In this document: piece by piece, positions 1 to 8,825 of the stretch
How positions within the stretch are numbered: position 1 is the first letter of the stretch
How the letters are laid out: each line of letters begins with the position of its first letter
NCBI GenBank assembly: GCA_020849105.1
Contig: JADLGW010000040.1
Coordinates: 1 to 64,000, forward strand
Direction: 5' to 3'
DNA length: 64,000 nt
Source of the DNA: Phycisphaerales bacterium
Lineage (GTDB): Bacteria > Planctomycetota > Phycisphaerae > Phycisphaerales > UBA1924
Made by a program: the position numbers and the translations under genes
Notes under the pieces: model-generated
What the model was told of the DNA's origin: nothing
What the model saw: only the letters and a program-made list of their open reading frames with translations
The model's database searches: none

Positions 1-54
1 AAAGGTGCCCTTACTGGACCCCCCTCTCCCCGGGCGGCACCGCTCTGAGGTGGG

Positions 55-102
55 ACCGCTCTCCAGAGCGGTCTGAGCCAAGCCACCGGTCTGGAGACCG
101 GT
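55..102. repeat. Two adjacent palindromic intergenic hairpins
   Basis: Two perfect hairpins with 8-bp arms lie side by side: ACCGCTCT-CC-AGAGCGGT at 55-72 and ACCGGTCT-GG-AGACCGGT at 85-102, the second followed by GCCAC. A degenerate half copy (ACCGCTCTGA) precedes them at about 39-48. The second resembles the hairpin at 29273-29294, so this is probably a dispersed repeat family rather than a terminator; there is no T-run. I see no gene in 1-219. Confidence 0.6.
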
Positions 103-219
103 GCCACCAAAACCCCCCGCCCCGCACCCCCCTCCCTGTCGGCGGCCCAAACCTGACGCTCCCGAAGCGCACGGCCAGCCCCCGCCCGCCCCCGGCCTAC
201 CTCGTGGCTCATCCTGTAG

Positions 220-456
220 AATTCCCCGCCGCGGAAGGTGGGGCCGGGCGTCTGGACGCCGATGGGCGGCACGCAGGACGCCAGTTTCGTCGACGCCGTC
301 GGGCTCACCGTGCAGTCGGTGATCCAGTACCGCGTGCAGGCCGTGCGGGGCGGGGACGCCAGCGCGTGGTCCGACCAGCTCGCGGTGGACTCCGGCGGCG
401 GGGACTCGATCGCCGGGTTCGTCGGGGGCGGCGGTGAGGTCGCGGAAGCGGCGTAA
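220..456 (+). pseudogene. Fibronectin type III-like C-terminal fragment, probable gene remnant
   Basis: This frame is open from the stop at 217-219 to a stop at 454-456. The only candidate starts are GTG 238 and ATG 262, and neither has a convincing Shine-Dalgarno site. The peptide contains SVIQYRVQAVRGG followed by SAWSDQLAV, which resembles the last strands of a fibronectin type III domain as found at the end of small planctomycete proteins. The N-terminal part of such a protein is missing, and the upstream bases are stop-containing, repeat-rich DNA. A decayed remnant is more likely than a complete small gene. It converges on nusG. Confidence 0.35.
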
Positions 457-494
457 GCCGAAGAGAGAGTTCCAGAGTTCAAATGGCACATGAA

Positions 495-523
495 GAGCCC
501 CGGGCGGCGTGCTCGGGGCCTTT
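495..523. terminator. Weak hairpin between fn3 remnant and nusG
   Basis: GCCCCG at 497-502 can pair with CGGGGC at 514-519. It is followed on the plus strand by CTTTC and on the minus strand by CTCTTC. It lies between convergent coding regions and could be a weak bidirectional terminator, but the T-runs are short. Confidence 0.3.
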
Positions 524-529
524 CACTTC

Positions 530-561
530 GTGCCTTTGTGCCTCTGTGCCTTCGTGCCTTC
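530..561. repeat. Four tandem 8-bp GTGCCTTC-like units
   Basis: GTGCCTTT, GTGCCTCT, GTGCCTTC and GTGCCTTC follow one another without gaps, ending 3 bp before the nusG stop codon. This is a short pyrimidine-rich tandem repeat in the 3' flank of nusG. No function can be assigned. Confidence 0.7.
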
Positions 562-564
562 CTC

Positions 565-1242
565 TTACGTCTCGTCCGCCTTGCCGATCTGCCACTCCTC
601 GAGTTCGATCGGCGCCTGGCGGCCGAAGATCGTGACGAGCACGCGGACCAGCCCCTTCTCGGGGAGCAGTTCGTCCACCGTGCCCTCGTAGTTCTGGAAC
701 GGGCCTTCCTTGATGCGGACGTGCTCGCCCTTCTCGAAGACCATCTTGATGGTCGGCAGTTCCTCGGGCTTCTTGGAGTCGAGCAGCATCTTCTCGATCT
801 CGTGGTCCTTCATGGGGGTGGGCCGCCCCGCGGTGCCGACGAAGTCCCCCACGCCCGTGGTCTCCTTGATGAGGAAGAAGACGTCCTGCGGGATGCGCCC
901 GTCGTCCTCCAGTTTCATCTCGACGAAGACGTAGCCGGGGTACAACTTGCTCTCGGTGATCTTCTGCTTGCCGCCCTTGACGGTCTTGATCTTCTCGGTG
1001 GGGACGAGGATGCGGTCCACCAGGTGCTTCATGTTCTCGATCTGCACCTTGCGCAGCAGCGTCTCGCGGACCGACGACTCCTTGTTGGAGGCGACCCGCA
1101 GCACGAACCAGTTCATGCCGGCCCCGCGGATCGGCTCCTCGGCGGCGATCAGGCCCTCCTTCTCGTTCGGGCGCCCGTCCAGGGCCGCCCCCCCGCCGCC
1201 CCCGCTCCCCGCGCCACCGCCCACTGCTTCCTGCTGCGACAT
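565..1242 (-). CDS. nusG: Transcription termination/antitermination factor NusG
   Basis: NusG binds RNA polymerase, increases processivity and links transcription to translation or Rho. The 225-residue product has a glycine-rich N-terminal extension (residues 1-42), then the NGN domain starting MNWFVLRVASNKE at residue 43 with the family signature YPGYVFVEM, and a C-terminal KOW domain from about residue 169 (GEHVRIKEGPF, NYEGTV). The start at 1242 was chosen because it lies 5 bp downstream of the secE stop; a longer upstream frame runs into secE. The extension is unusual, since most NusG proteins begin close to the NGN domain; the internal Met43 could be an alternative start. It is the last gene of the secE-nusG unit; rplK, its usual follower, is absent from the 564 bp downstream. 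Confidence 0.93.
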   Translation of the reverse strand: MSQQEAVGGGAGSGGGGGAALDGRPNEKEGLIAAEEPIRGAGMNWFVLRVASNKESSVRETLLRKVQIENMKHLVDRILVPTEKIKTVKGGKQKITESKLYPGYVFVEMKLEDDGRIPQDVFFLIKETTGVGDFVGTAGRPTPMKDHEIEKMLLDSKKPEELPTIKMVFEKGEHVRIKEGPFQNYEGTVDELLPEKGLVRVLVTIFGRQAPIELEEWQIGKADET

Positions 1243-1247
1243 GACGG

Positions 1248-1934
1248 CTACTCCAGCACCTTGATCAGTTTGAAGAACGTGGCGAACGCGGTATCCACGG
1301 CATAGAGGCCCACCGCAAGGAGCACCGAGTACCCGATGACGACCCACGTCGAGTCCACGATGTTCTTCTTCGTGGACCAGTTGACCTTCTTCATCTCCCC
1401 GTCGGTGGCGATCAGGAACTCGCTGGTCCCGGGGTTCGAGCCGACGAGCCAGTAGATGAGCAGGGTCCCGGCGATGATGATGACCCCCACCCCCGACGCC
1501 TGGATGTACATCCGGTCGAACGCCAGCGTCGGCACCGGCGCCCCCACGATGGGGCCGGCCAGCGTCGCGGCGCTGCCCACCGCCGGCGCGACCTCGCGGG
1601 CCCCGGTCGCGGAGGCCGACCCGACGGCCTTGAAATCCGCCAGCGTCACCGTCGTCGCTTCACCCTGCTGCGCGGCCACCTGGACGATGCCGGTGCCCAG
1701 GGGGCTTGCGGGCCCCGACGAGGTCGGGGCCGACAGCAGCGTGACCAGGTCGCCCAGGGCGGCCGTGCCCGTCGCCGGACGCACGATGACCGTCCAGGTG
1801 CTCACCGGAGGCTCGATCACCTGGAGCGTCCGCCAGAGCCACGCGGAGGCGGCGAGCGCAACGACCGCGGCCACCGCGGCCGTCATCACACGCACCCAGT
1901 AGCCCTGCCCTGGTTTGTAGAGGCCGAATGCCAT
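1248..1934 (-). CDS. secE: Preprotein translocase subunit SecE, enlarged
   Basis: SecE stabilises SecY in the inner-membrane protein channel. The C-terminal part is classical: an amphipathic helix (residues about 172-196, containing EMKKVNWSTKK) followed by a transmembrane helix ending in FFKLIKVLE. The protein is much longer than most SecE: 228 residues starting at MAFGLYKPGQGYW. It has an N-terminal transmembrane helix (about 14-36), then some 100 residues rich in Ala, Thr, Ser and Gly, then a second helix (about 146-165) before the conserved core. The start at 1934 was preferred to an upstream frame that runs into tRNA-Trp. The gene lies between tRNA-Trp and nusG, the standard arrangement. 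Confidence 0.9.
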   Translation of the reverse strand: MAFGLYKPGQGYWVRVMTAAVAAVVALAASAWLWRTLQVIEPPVSTWTVIVRPATGTAALGDLVTLLSAPTSSGPASPLGTGIVQVAAQQGEATTVTLADFKAVGSASATGAREVAPAVGSAATLAGPIVGAPVPTLAFDRMYIQASGVGVIIIAGTLLIYWLVGSNPGTSEFLIATDGEMKKVNWSTKKNIVDSTWVVIGYSVLLAVGLYAVDTAFATFFKLIKVLE

Positions 1935-2027
1935 ACCGATTTCCTGGGTTCCGGACCCGGAGCCCTGCGCCGGGCGCCCAGGAAGGCGCTGGACACCGGA
2001 CCCATGGCACGGAACAGGTTTCTGAAA

Positions 2028-2100
2028 CACGCCGGGAGGGACTTGAACCCGCAACCTGCGGATTTGGAATCCGCTGCTCTACCAGTTGAGCTACCGGCGT
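2028..2100 (-). tRNA. trnW: tRNA-Trp (CCA)
   Basis: On the minus strand the sequence folds as a cloverleaf. The 7-bp acceptor stem is ACGCCGG/CCGGCGT, the D-arm contains AGCTCAACTGGTAGAGC, and the anticodon stem GCGGA/TCCGC encloses the loop TTCCAAA with anticodon CCA. The T-arm contains GGTTCAAGTCC with one mismatch in the stem. The discriminator base is G, as expected for tRNA-Trp. CCA is not encoded. It sits between rpmG and secE, a common bacterial placement. Confidence 0.95.
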
Positions 2101-2157
2101 AACGGCCGAGGGAGCGGGCCAGACGGCGCCGGGCTCAGCGGCCCCCTGCCCCCTGCC

Positions 2158-2340
2158 CTACTTCCGCTTGACTTTATGCTTGGTGTGCCGCTTGAGCCGC
2201 GGCGAGTACTTGGACAGCCCTTCCTTGAGCCCCTCGGGCATGCCGCCCTTGGTGTTCACCTCGGACCTGTAGTTGAGATCCCCGCTCTCGGTGCATTGGA
2301 GCCACACGAACTCCCGGGCCTGTGCCTTCTTCTTGGCCAT
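2158..2340 (-). CDS. rpmG: 50S ribosomal protein L33
   Basis: The 60-residue basic protein MAKKKAQAREFVWLQC... matches L33 of the large ribosomal subunit: an N-terminal MAKKK, a central aromatic strand, the conserved NYRSEVNTKG segment and a basic tail ending KRHTKHKVKRK. Only one cysteine is visible (position 16), so it is the zinc-free type that lacks the two CxxC pairs. It is preceded by the terminator-like hairpin after tuf and followed by tRNA-Trp and secE. Confidence 0.93.
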   Translation of the reverse strand: MAKKKAQAREFVWLQCTESGDLNYRSEVNTKGGMPEGLKEGLSKYSPRLKRHTKHKVKRK

Positions 2341-2382
2341 CGCTCACACCTCTTTCGGGGGGGCGCACCCCCCGCTTTCCTG

Positions 2383-2417
2383 AAAAAGCGGCCCGATCGC
2401 CGCAAGCGACCGGGCCG
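2383..2417 (-). terminator. Rho-independent terminator downstream of tuf
   Basis: On the minus strand CGGCCCG (2417-2411) pairs with CGGGCCG (2395-2389). An inner CGC/GCG pair extends the stem, which is followed directly by CTTTTTC. It lies after the tuf stop codon (2555) and before rpmG, so it probably ends the tuf transcript and separates tuf from rpmG-trnW-secE-nusG. Confidence 0.75.
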
Positions 2418-2508
2418 TAAACTGCTTCCCAGGGTGCCCCGCCAATCCGTGGCGGTCCCCTTCAACCTGCCGCGACCCGACCCGATGCGGCTATGTCTCG
2501 ACCCGTGG

Positions 2509-2527
2509 GGCGGGCGTCCCGCCCGCC
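2509..2527. repeat. Palindromic GGCGGGC-GTCCC-GCCCGCC repeat
   Basis: A perfect 7-bp-arm hairpin between tuf and the tuf terminator. It resembles the repeats at 57626-57651 and 53585-53610 (core GGGACGCCCGC), so it probably belongs to the same dispersed family. Confidence 0.5.
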
Positions 2528-2554
2528 AACCACGCTCCCTTACGGTCGCGTCTC

Positions 2555-3757
<1,203 letters not shown>

Positions 3758-3868
3758 TTCTGGAAACCTCCCAAAGCCTGCGAAAGCGGGGCCAGGCCCC
3801 GCACGAAACCGTCCGATCCGTCAACACCCCGCCCCGGGCCTCCAAGCCCCGCGGCCCTCTCGATCAAG

Positions 3869-3940
<72 letters not shown>

Positions 3941-4297
3941 GTAGCCCCGCCGCCGGCACCTCCGGACGGGCATCCATGATACCGGGAGGCCCCACCCGGT
4001 CAAATCGCCGGAGACCGACTTCCACGTCACCAGGGTTGCCATCGGCAGCCTCGACAGAGGCCACGGCAAGGTGCCGCAATCGGCAACGCATGCAAACTCG
4101 ACGCCGCGCCGCGAACCACAACGCAGCAACACTCAGACCCTACACGCGGTGCCTCATGCGGCGACCCATCCGATGCACGACTTCATCCGCGCACTGGCCA
4201 CTGCCCCCGCCTCACCACGGCCGACCGCACCCGCGACCATCCGATACTTGATGGTGATCACTAACTTCATGTCGTTTCTGTTTTATGGAATCACGCA
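3941..4297. other. Intergenic region without a recognised gene
   Basis: About 360 bp between the 5' end of tRNA-Thr (minus) and the plus-strand DUF2089 promoter. I see no conserved protein in any frame. It should contain the promoter for the tRNA-Thr-tuf transcript. The last 60 bp are markedly AT-rich for this genome and include the palindrome GTGATCAC at 4254-4261, a possible operator for the downstream gene. Confidence 0.5.
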
Positions 4298-4326
4298 TTG
4301 ACAAAATGAGTATCCTGTGCTATTTT
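4298..4326 (+). promoter_or_regulatory. Sigma-70-type promoter of the DUF2089 operon
   Basis: A perfect -35 box TTGACA (4298-4303) is separated by exactly 17 bp from TATTTT (4321-4326), a 4/6 match to the -10 consensus, in an AT-rich pocket. A transcription start near 4332-4334 is expected, immediately before the GTG at 4335. Confidence 0.7.
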
Positions 4327-4334
4327 GTTCAATC

Positions 4335-4655
4335 GTGCTTTCGATAAACGAAACCGGCCATCCGCTCCAGTCTCTTCCGCGGGAAGACCTCGACCTCGTC
4401 GCGGAACTGGTCCTGAAGTCGGGATCTCTCAAAGACCTCGCGGCAACCTACGGCGTCAGTTACCCGACCATCCGCACACGCCTGGACCGCGTGATCGAGC
4501 GGCTCAAGCAGGTGGTCAACGGGCGCAAACCCGACCCCGTCAGTGAACTTGTGGCCGCGCTCGTGGAACGCGGCGAGATGTCGGTCGGTGCCGCGCGCGC
4601 GGTGCGCGACCTGGTCCGGCAGCAGGCGGAGAAGAACCCCGGAGGTGCGTCATGA
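4335..4655 (+). CDS. DUF2089 family HTH regulator
   Basis: A 106-residue protein with the DUF2089 signature: LPREDLDLVAEL, then KDLAATYGVSYPTIRTRLDRVIERLK, a helix-turn-helix (about residues 28-55). A charged C-terminal helix follows. This family is thought to comprise small transcription regulators; targets are unknown. The start is uncertain: GTG 4317 lies between the -35 and -10 boxes of the promoter, so a transcript from that promoter can only use GTG 4335, which would make the mRNA practically leaderless. The gene overlaps the next by ATGA, so the two form one operon. Confidence 0.8.
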   Translation: MLSINETGHPLQSLPREDLDLVAELVLKSGSLKDLAATYGVSYPTIRTRLDRVIERLKQVVNGRKPDPVSELVAALVERGEMSVGAARAVRDLVRQQAEKNPGGAS

Positions 4656-5005
4656 CCGAGTGGTGGACGATGCAGGACGGCAACTGGTACGGCGCGATCG
4701 GCGGGTCCGCGATCGGCGTGATCGGCGGGTGTTACGGCGGGCTCGTGGGATGGCTGGCGCCCCGCGGCATCGGCAGGCGGTTCTTCCTGACCCTGCACGC
4801 CGTCCTGATCGTGCTCGGCGTCGTCGCCCTCGTGGCCGGCATCGCCGCGCTGTCAGTGCAGCAGCCGTATCACGTGTGGTACCCGCTCGTGCTCGTGGGC
4901 GGAATCCTGACGCTCGTCATGGGCTGCCTGTTCCCCGTCATCCTGACGCGCTACCGCCAGGCGGAGCATCGCAGACTCGGGGCCGAGGAACTCCGGCGCG
5001 GGTGA
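4652..5005 (+). CDS. Small membrane protein paired with DUF2089 regulator
   Basis: A 117-residue integral membrane protein with three or four hydrophobic stretches: a glycine-rich one at about residues 13-35 (GAIGGSAIGVIGGCYGGLVGW), then about 45-68 and 75-98. The C-terminus is charged (RYRQAEHRRLGAEELRRG). It overlaps the DUF2089 gene by 4 bp, so its translation is coupled, and it may sense or anchor that regulator. I recognise no named family. It converges on the next gene, ending 1 bp before its stop. Confidence 0.7.
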   Translation: MTEWWTMQDGNWYGAIGGSAIGVIGGCYGGLVGWLAPRGIGRRFFLTLHAVLIVLGVVALVAGIAALSVQQPYHVWYPLVLVGGILTLVMGCLFPVILTRYRQAEHRRLGAEELRRG

Positions 5006-5006
5006 C

Positions 5007-6950
5007 TCAGTTTCCCAGGCGACGCACGGCGTCGTCGACGGCCACATGGTCCGGGTAATAGTCGCGCAGGGCACGGGCGCGGGCCAGCAGCGCCTCCGCG
5101 GCGGGCCGCCCGTGAACGGCACCGAGCGCCACCGCGAGCGCCGCCGCGTCACGCCCGGGCTGATCGGGCCGCAGGTTGTCGGAGAGCGCGTTGAGCACCG
5201 CCTCGTCGCGGGTCGCGCCGAGCCCCGGCAGACAGGCCAGCCACAGCGCATCCCGCAGCCCCGGCCTGGCCGCGTCGATCGGGTTCATCCGGCCGAACAG
5301 CACCGCGATGGTGGCCCCACGATTCACCGCCGCCGCGCGGAACACGGGGAGCACGCTCTCGGCGGCGATTTCAGATGTGACCGCCTTGGCGTCGCTGTCC
5401 AGCAGCCCGCGCGCCAGGCGGGCCGCGTCGCCGTCTCTGCCGAGCAGGACCAGCAGCCGCAGGGCCCTGGCGTACTCCTTCGCCTGAAGGAGCAACGCGA
5501 GCCCGTCCGCCGCGTCTGTGACGCCCACCAGGGGCAGGTCCACCGCGGCTTTCGGCGCCGGCGGGCCCAGTGTCATCAACGGGTCGCCGATCACCGTGAT
5601 CCTCCACGCGGGGCCGTCATCGAGCCTGACCGCCGCCCCCCACGGCAACGCCAGCAGGCGGGCCGCGACGGTGGGCGTCGGGGGGAATGCCTGAAGGTAG
5701 GGTTCCTGGATCGACCCCGCGAAGGCGTAAACGCCGCGCTCCAGCCACCGGCCCGCGATCGTCGCACGGTCGCCCGGATTCGCGGCGGACCACGAGTGCA
5801 CGAAGTACACCATCGCCGGCACGCCCAGCACCGGCACGTCGCCCGAGCGCTCGCGCCCGGGCGCAAGGTCGAAGTAATCCGCGCCGCCCTGCGTGTTGAC
5901 CATCACCAGCCCGGCCTGGAGGGGGATCGAGGACCGAAGTTCCCATTCCGCTGCGCCCTGGTGCGGCGTATCGCTCACCGTGGCAACGATGCCGACGCGG
6001 TTCAGAGGATCGGCCGCCTTCGTCGCGTCCCACATGCTGTACGGCGGGGTGTCCTGATACCCGTCAAAGAGCCAGGCCGCCTTCGGTTGCAGGAAGAGGG
6101 CGCACATCGCCGCATAGGCGCAGCGCGGCTCCGGCCCGAATACCTGTCCGCACCAGGCCCATCGCCCACCCTGGACACGCCCGGCCCCGTCGTCGCGCCG
6201 CCCGACAAAGTCTGTAAGCGCAACCCGGTCGTCACCGCCACTGAGCACCCTGCCCGGCACGTCCAGGCAGATCGTCACCGAGTCGAGCGCATCTCCGAGG
6301 TCCTTCCACGGGAGCCCGGTGGCCTGGCAGGCGCTCTCGACCGCCGCGGCCAGCGAGTTCGCCGAATCCATCGTCATGTCCTGGCCGACACCGGCCGGCG
6401 CCCCCACGGAGTTGATCCACGCCAGCGGTTGCCCCCGCCCCGCGGCCAGCGCGAGCGCCGCCGTCCAGGCGGGGTCGGCCTCCGAAGCGATCACGATCCC
6501 CGGAGGTGTGTACTTCAGTTCCGACCACTTTGGGCCCAGGTTCTTGACGCCCAAGGCGCCCCAGGCAGCCGCGACGGTATCCTCGATCTTCTGGCGGCGG
6601 TCAGGTCCATCGCCCGGCCACGCGTCGGCCACCTTGAAGCGCACGATGCGCTCCGGTGCGAAGGCGCGCACAAAGCGCCCGATGTCCTCCGACGCCGGCT
6701 GGGACCCATCGTCGATGAGGACGGGGTAACGGGCAGCGGTCGTCCAGCCGGAGACCGCGGCGACATAGGACGCGGCGTCCGGCACAATGACCGCGACCGG
6801 AATGACACCGATCCGGAGACGCACCTGCTGCACGCGCAGGCCCAGGCGGACCGAGGGCGGCAGCGCCCTGGGGTCGATCTGCGGCGGAGCCGGCTGTTCC
6901 TGGGCCAGGAGGCACGCGGCCAAGAACAGCGGCAGGGCACGCCAGAGCAT
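5007..6950 (-). CDS. Secreted protein of unknown function, gingipain/TIGR03790-like C-terminal segment
   Basis: A 647-residue protein with a signal peptide (MLWRALPLFLAACLLAQEQ). The start at 6950 fits the signal peptide; the frame stays open much further upstream through the ricT gene, but that extension is a high-GC shadow. Alternating beta/alpha segments run through the middle (YPVLIDDGSQPASEDIGRFV, LAWINSVG, AAWLFDGY). Around residues 430-480 the pattern VYAFAGSIQEPYLQAFPP ... ITVIGDPLMTL resembles the end of caspase-fold proteins of the gingipain C25/TIGR03790 type, where GDP(L/T) closes the domain. I see no clear His-Cys dyad, so peptidase activity is not claimed. The C-terminal 150 residues are an alanine/leucine-rich helical repeat region. 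Confidence 0.55.
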   Translation of the reverse strand: MLWRALPLFLAACLLAQEQPAPPQIDPRALPPSVRLGLRVQQVRLRIGVIPVAVIVPDAASYVAAVSGWTTAARYPVLIDDGSQPASEDIGRFVRAFAPERIVRFKVADAWPGDGPDRRQKIEDTVAAAWGALGVKNLGPKWSELKYTPPGIVIASEADPAWTAALALAAGRGQPLAWINSVGAPAGVGQDMTMDSANSLAAAVESACQATGLPWKDLGDALDSVTICLDVPGRVLSGGDDRVALTDFVGRRDDGAGRVQGGRWAWCGQVFGPEPRCAYAAMCALFLQPKAAWLFDGYQDTPPYSMWDATKAADPLNRVGIVATVSDTPHQGAAEWELRSSIPLQAGLVMVNTQGGADYFDLAPGRERSGDVPVLGVPAMVYFVHSWSAANPGDRATIAGRWLERGVYAFAGSIQEPYLQAFPPTPTVAARLLALPWGAAVRLDDGPAWRITVIGDPLMTLGPPAPKAAVDLPLVGVTDAADGLALLLQAKEYARALRLLVLLGRDGDAARLARGLLDSDAKAVTSEIAAESVLPVFRAAAVNRGATIAVLFGRMNPIDAARPGLRDALWLACLPGLGATRDEAVLNALSDNLRPDQPGRDAAALAVALGAVHGRPAAEALLARARALRDYYPDHVAVDDAVRRLGN

Positions 6951-6970
6951 TGTGGACTGTAGGGGCAGGC

Positions 6971-8185
6971 CTACACGGGCCCGGACGTTTGGGGCCCCTG
7001 CGGCCCCCCACCACGGCGACGGCGGCGGCGGCGGCGGCGCGACGAGGCACCCTCGCCGCTGTCCGCCCTCGGGGCCGGCACGGACGCGCCGGCAGGATTC
7101 GTGATCGCTGCCGAGGGTGGCGGCATGGGCGGGGGCGGTTCGGGCGCCTGATGGCGCGGCGTGGGCGGGGCGGGCCGGGGCGCGGTGGGGGCGGCGCGCG
7201 GCTTCGCTTCCGCCGGTTGGTGCGGGACCGGCACGGGCGACTTCGGTTCGGTCAGCGACTCGACCGGGAATGCACCCGGCGCCTCCTGGTGGTCCAGCAG
7301 GACGAGCACGAGTTGGGTAAGTATCTGCGTGTCGAGCACGACCCCGTCGCCCTCCGGGGTGCCCACCCGTTTCTTGCGATTGGGCAGGCGCTTGCGGAGT
7401 TCCTCGTAGGTCGCGTCCTCGTACCGCAGGCAGCACATGAGCCGCCCGCATCGCCCGCTGATCTTGAGCGGGTCCAGCGTCGCCTTCTGGGTCTTGGCGG
7501 ATTTCATGGAGATCGGGCGCAGCACCTTCAGGAAGTTCTTGCAGCAGCAGTACTGCCCGCAGCGTTCGTAGTCCGCCACCAGGCGCGCCTCGTCGCGTGC
7601 GCCGACCTGGCGGAACTCGACGCGGGCGTGCAGTTCCCGGCCGAGTTCTCGGGCCAGTTCGCGGAACTCGACCCGTTCCTCGCTGGCGTAGTAGAACGTG
7701 AGCCGTTCGCCGCCCAGGATCGGCTCCGCATCCACCACCTTCATCGGCAGGTTGAGCCGGGCCGCGGCGGACCGCGCCGCGACCAGGAGCCCGTGACGCG
7801 ACTGCTCGAGTTCCGACTGTCTGCGCACGTCCTCCGTTGTCGCGACGCGCAGGGCACGCCCCTCCGTGAAGAACGGGTAGTCGCGCCCGCCGCTGTTCTC
7901 GATGTACTGGAGCATCTGCTTGCGCGTGACGCTCTTGCCGCAGCCGGAGTTGGGGCAGGTGCTGGTCAGCATCTCGCCCATCTCCACCCCGCGGTGGGTG
8001 CGGACAACAATCTTCGACCCGCACCCGGGCTTCTCGCGCCCGTCGTACGGAAACTCCCCCACCAACTTCATGGCGCCGAAGCGGACAACCAGCGTCTTCG
8101 GGGTGCTGAGCCGCTCGTAGACGAGGCGATCCTCCTCCGCCGCCTTCAGGTCCGCCTCGAACTGGGGCAGCGCATGGATCGCCAT
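6971..8185 (-). CDS. PSP1/RicT (YaaT) family protein
   Basis: A 404-residue protein. The PSP1 core carries the hallmark cysteine cluster CGQYCCCKNFL ... ISMKSAKTQ ... SGRCGRLMCCLRYE, which binds an iron-sulfur cluster in RicT-type proteins (Bacillus RicT acts with RicA and RicF in RNA maturation). Near the N-terminus a second cysteine pattern, CPNSGCGKS, is extra compared with Bacillus RicT. The C-terminal 100 residues are low complexity: proline/alanine-rich, then a run of arginines. The start at 8185 (MAIHALPQF) was chosen over an upstream in-frame start that would overlap the preceding gene. Confidence 0.85.
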   Translation of the reverse strand: MAIHALPQFEADLKAAEEDRLVYERLSTPKTLVVRFGAMKLVGEFPYDGREKPGCGSKIVVRTHRGVEMGEMLTSTCPNSGCGKSVTRKQMLQYIENSGGRDYPFFTEGRALRVATTEDVRRQSELEQSRHGLLVAARSAAARLNLPMKVVDAEPILGGERLTFYYASEERVEFRELARELGRELHARVEFRQVGARDEARLVADYERCGQYCCCKNFLKVLRPISMKSAKTQKATLDPLKISGRCGRLMCCLRYEDATYEELRKRLPNRKKRVGTPEGDGVVLDTQILTQLVLVLLDHQEAPGAFPVESLTEPKSPVPVPHQPAEAKPRAAPTAPRPAPPTPRHQAPEPPPPMPPPSAAITNPAGASVPAPRADSGEGASSRRRRRRRRRGGGPQGPQTSGPV

Positions 8186-8195
8186 GAACAGCAGT

Positions 8196-8522
8196 CTACT
8201 TGCGCCCGGGGGCCGCCCCGCGGGCATCCTGGAACAGCCGGGGCAGTTCGTACTTCTTGTAGAGGTCAAGGGCCGTCTGGTTTTCCATCTGGTACACCAG
8301 CAGCAGTTCCTTGCGCCCGTCGAGGACCAGCACCGCGTCCTCGGTCCCCGCGTCGGCCGTCAGCACCGTGTAACTCCCCACGCGGGCGACCATCTCCGCC
8401 GAGGCCGCCGGCCCCAGGACCCGCCCGGCCTGGATGACCACGAGCAGGGCCAGCACCCCCGCGCTGATCCACAGCGCCCGCGGCGCCCGGCCCGTGCTGT
8501 TCGGTGCCGCGCTCATGCTCAC
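8196..8522 (-). CDS. Small membrane-anchored protein, paralogue of its neighbour
   Basis: A 108-residue protein with one N-terminal membrane segment (about residues 16-36, LWISAGVLALLVVIQAG) and an exported domain beginning VGSYTVLTADAG, then AVLVLDGRKELLLVYQMEN. This exported domain parallels that of the upstream gene (GDYTMVSG ... VVYIVDAANQEMIAVRWN), so the two look like tandem paralogues. It starts with GTG in a GTGA overlap with that gene. Function unknown; no named family recognised. Confidence 0.7.
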   Translation of the reverse strand: MSMSAAPNSTGRAPRALWISAGVLALLVVIQAGRVLGPAASAEMVARVGSYTVLTADAGTEDAVLVLDGRKELLLVYQMENQTALDLYKKYELPRLFQDARGAAPGRK

Positions 8523-8821
8523 CTCCCCGGGTTCATCGCGGCGTCGGCGGCAAGGTCACGGTACGCCAGGCCGTCGAGACTCTTGGTCGATCTGTTCCAG
8601 CGCACCGCGATCATCTCCTGGTTGGCGGCGTCAACGATGTAGACCACGTTGCCGCTGCCGCCCTGGACACGCCCCGAGACCATCGTGTAATCGCCGCCGG
8701 CACGCCCGCCGCGCTGCGCCCCGGCCGTCGGGGCGAGCGATACCGCCGCGAGCAGGACCAGCAGCCCCGCGTTGAGCAGGACCAGCCGCCGCGCTCCCCT
8801 CCCTCCACCCTCGCGTCTCAT
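8519..8821 (-). CDS. Small exported protein, paralogue of its neighbour
   Basis: A 100-residue protein with an N-terminal signal peptide or anchor (RRLVLLNAGLLVLLAAVSLAP) ending near APTAGAQ, followed by a short domain containing GDYTMVSGRVQG and VVYIVDAANQEMIAVRW. The domain shares its pattern (Y-T, then a VxVLD/VYIVD strand, then a second strand) with the downstream gene, with which it overlaps by 4 bp. It lies 4 bp after the next small gene, so the three are probably one operon. Function unknown. Confidence 0.7.
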   Translation of the reverse strand: MRREGGGRGARRLVLLNAGLLVLLAAVSLAPTAGAQRGGRAGGDYTMVSGRVQGGSGNVVYIVDAANQEMIAVRWNRSTKSLDGLAYRDLAADAAMNPGR

Positions 8822-8825
8822 GGCT

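Noticed and set aside
4317-4334. GTG 4317 as start of the DUF2089 gene
   Set aside because: It lies between the -35 and -10 boxes of a strong promoter, so it would not be on that transcript; the extra residues are not part of the family.
6951-8024. Very long minus-strand frame joining the secreted protein at 5007-6950 to an N-terminal extension across ricT
   Set aside because: The extension runs antisense-in-frame through a gene with clear PSP1 motifs, has GC-rich shadow composition, and skips a good signal peptide at 6950.
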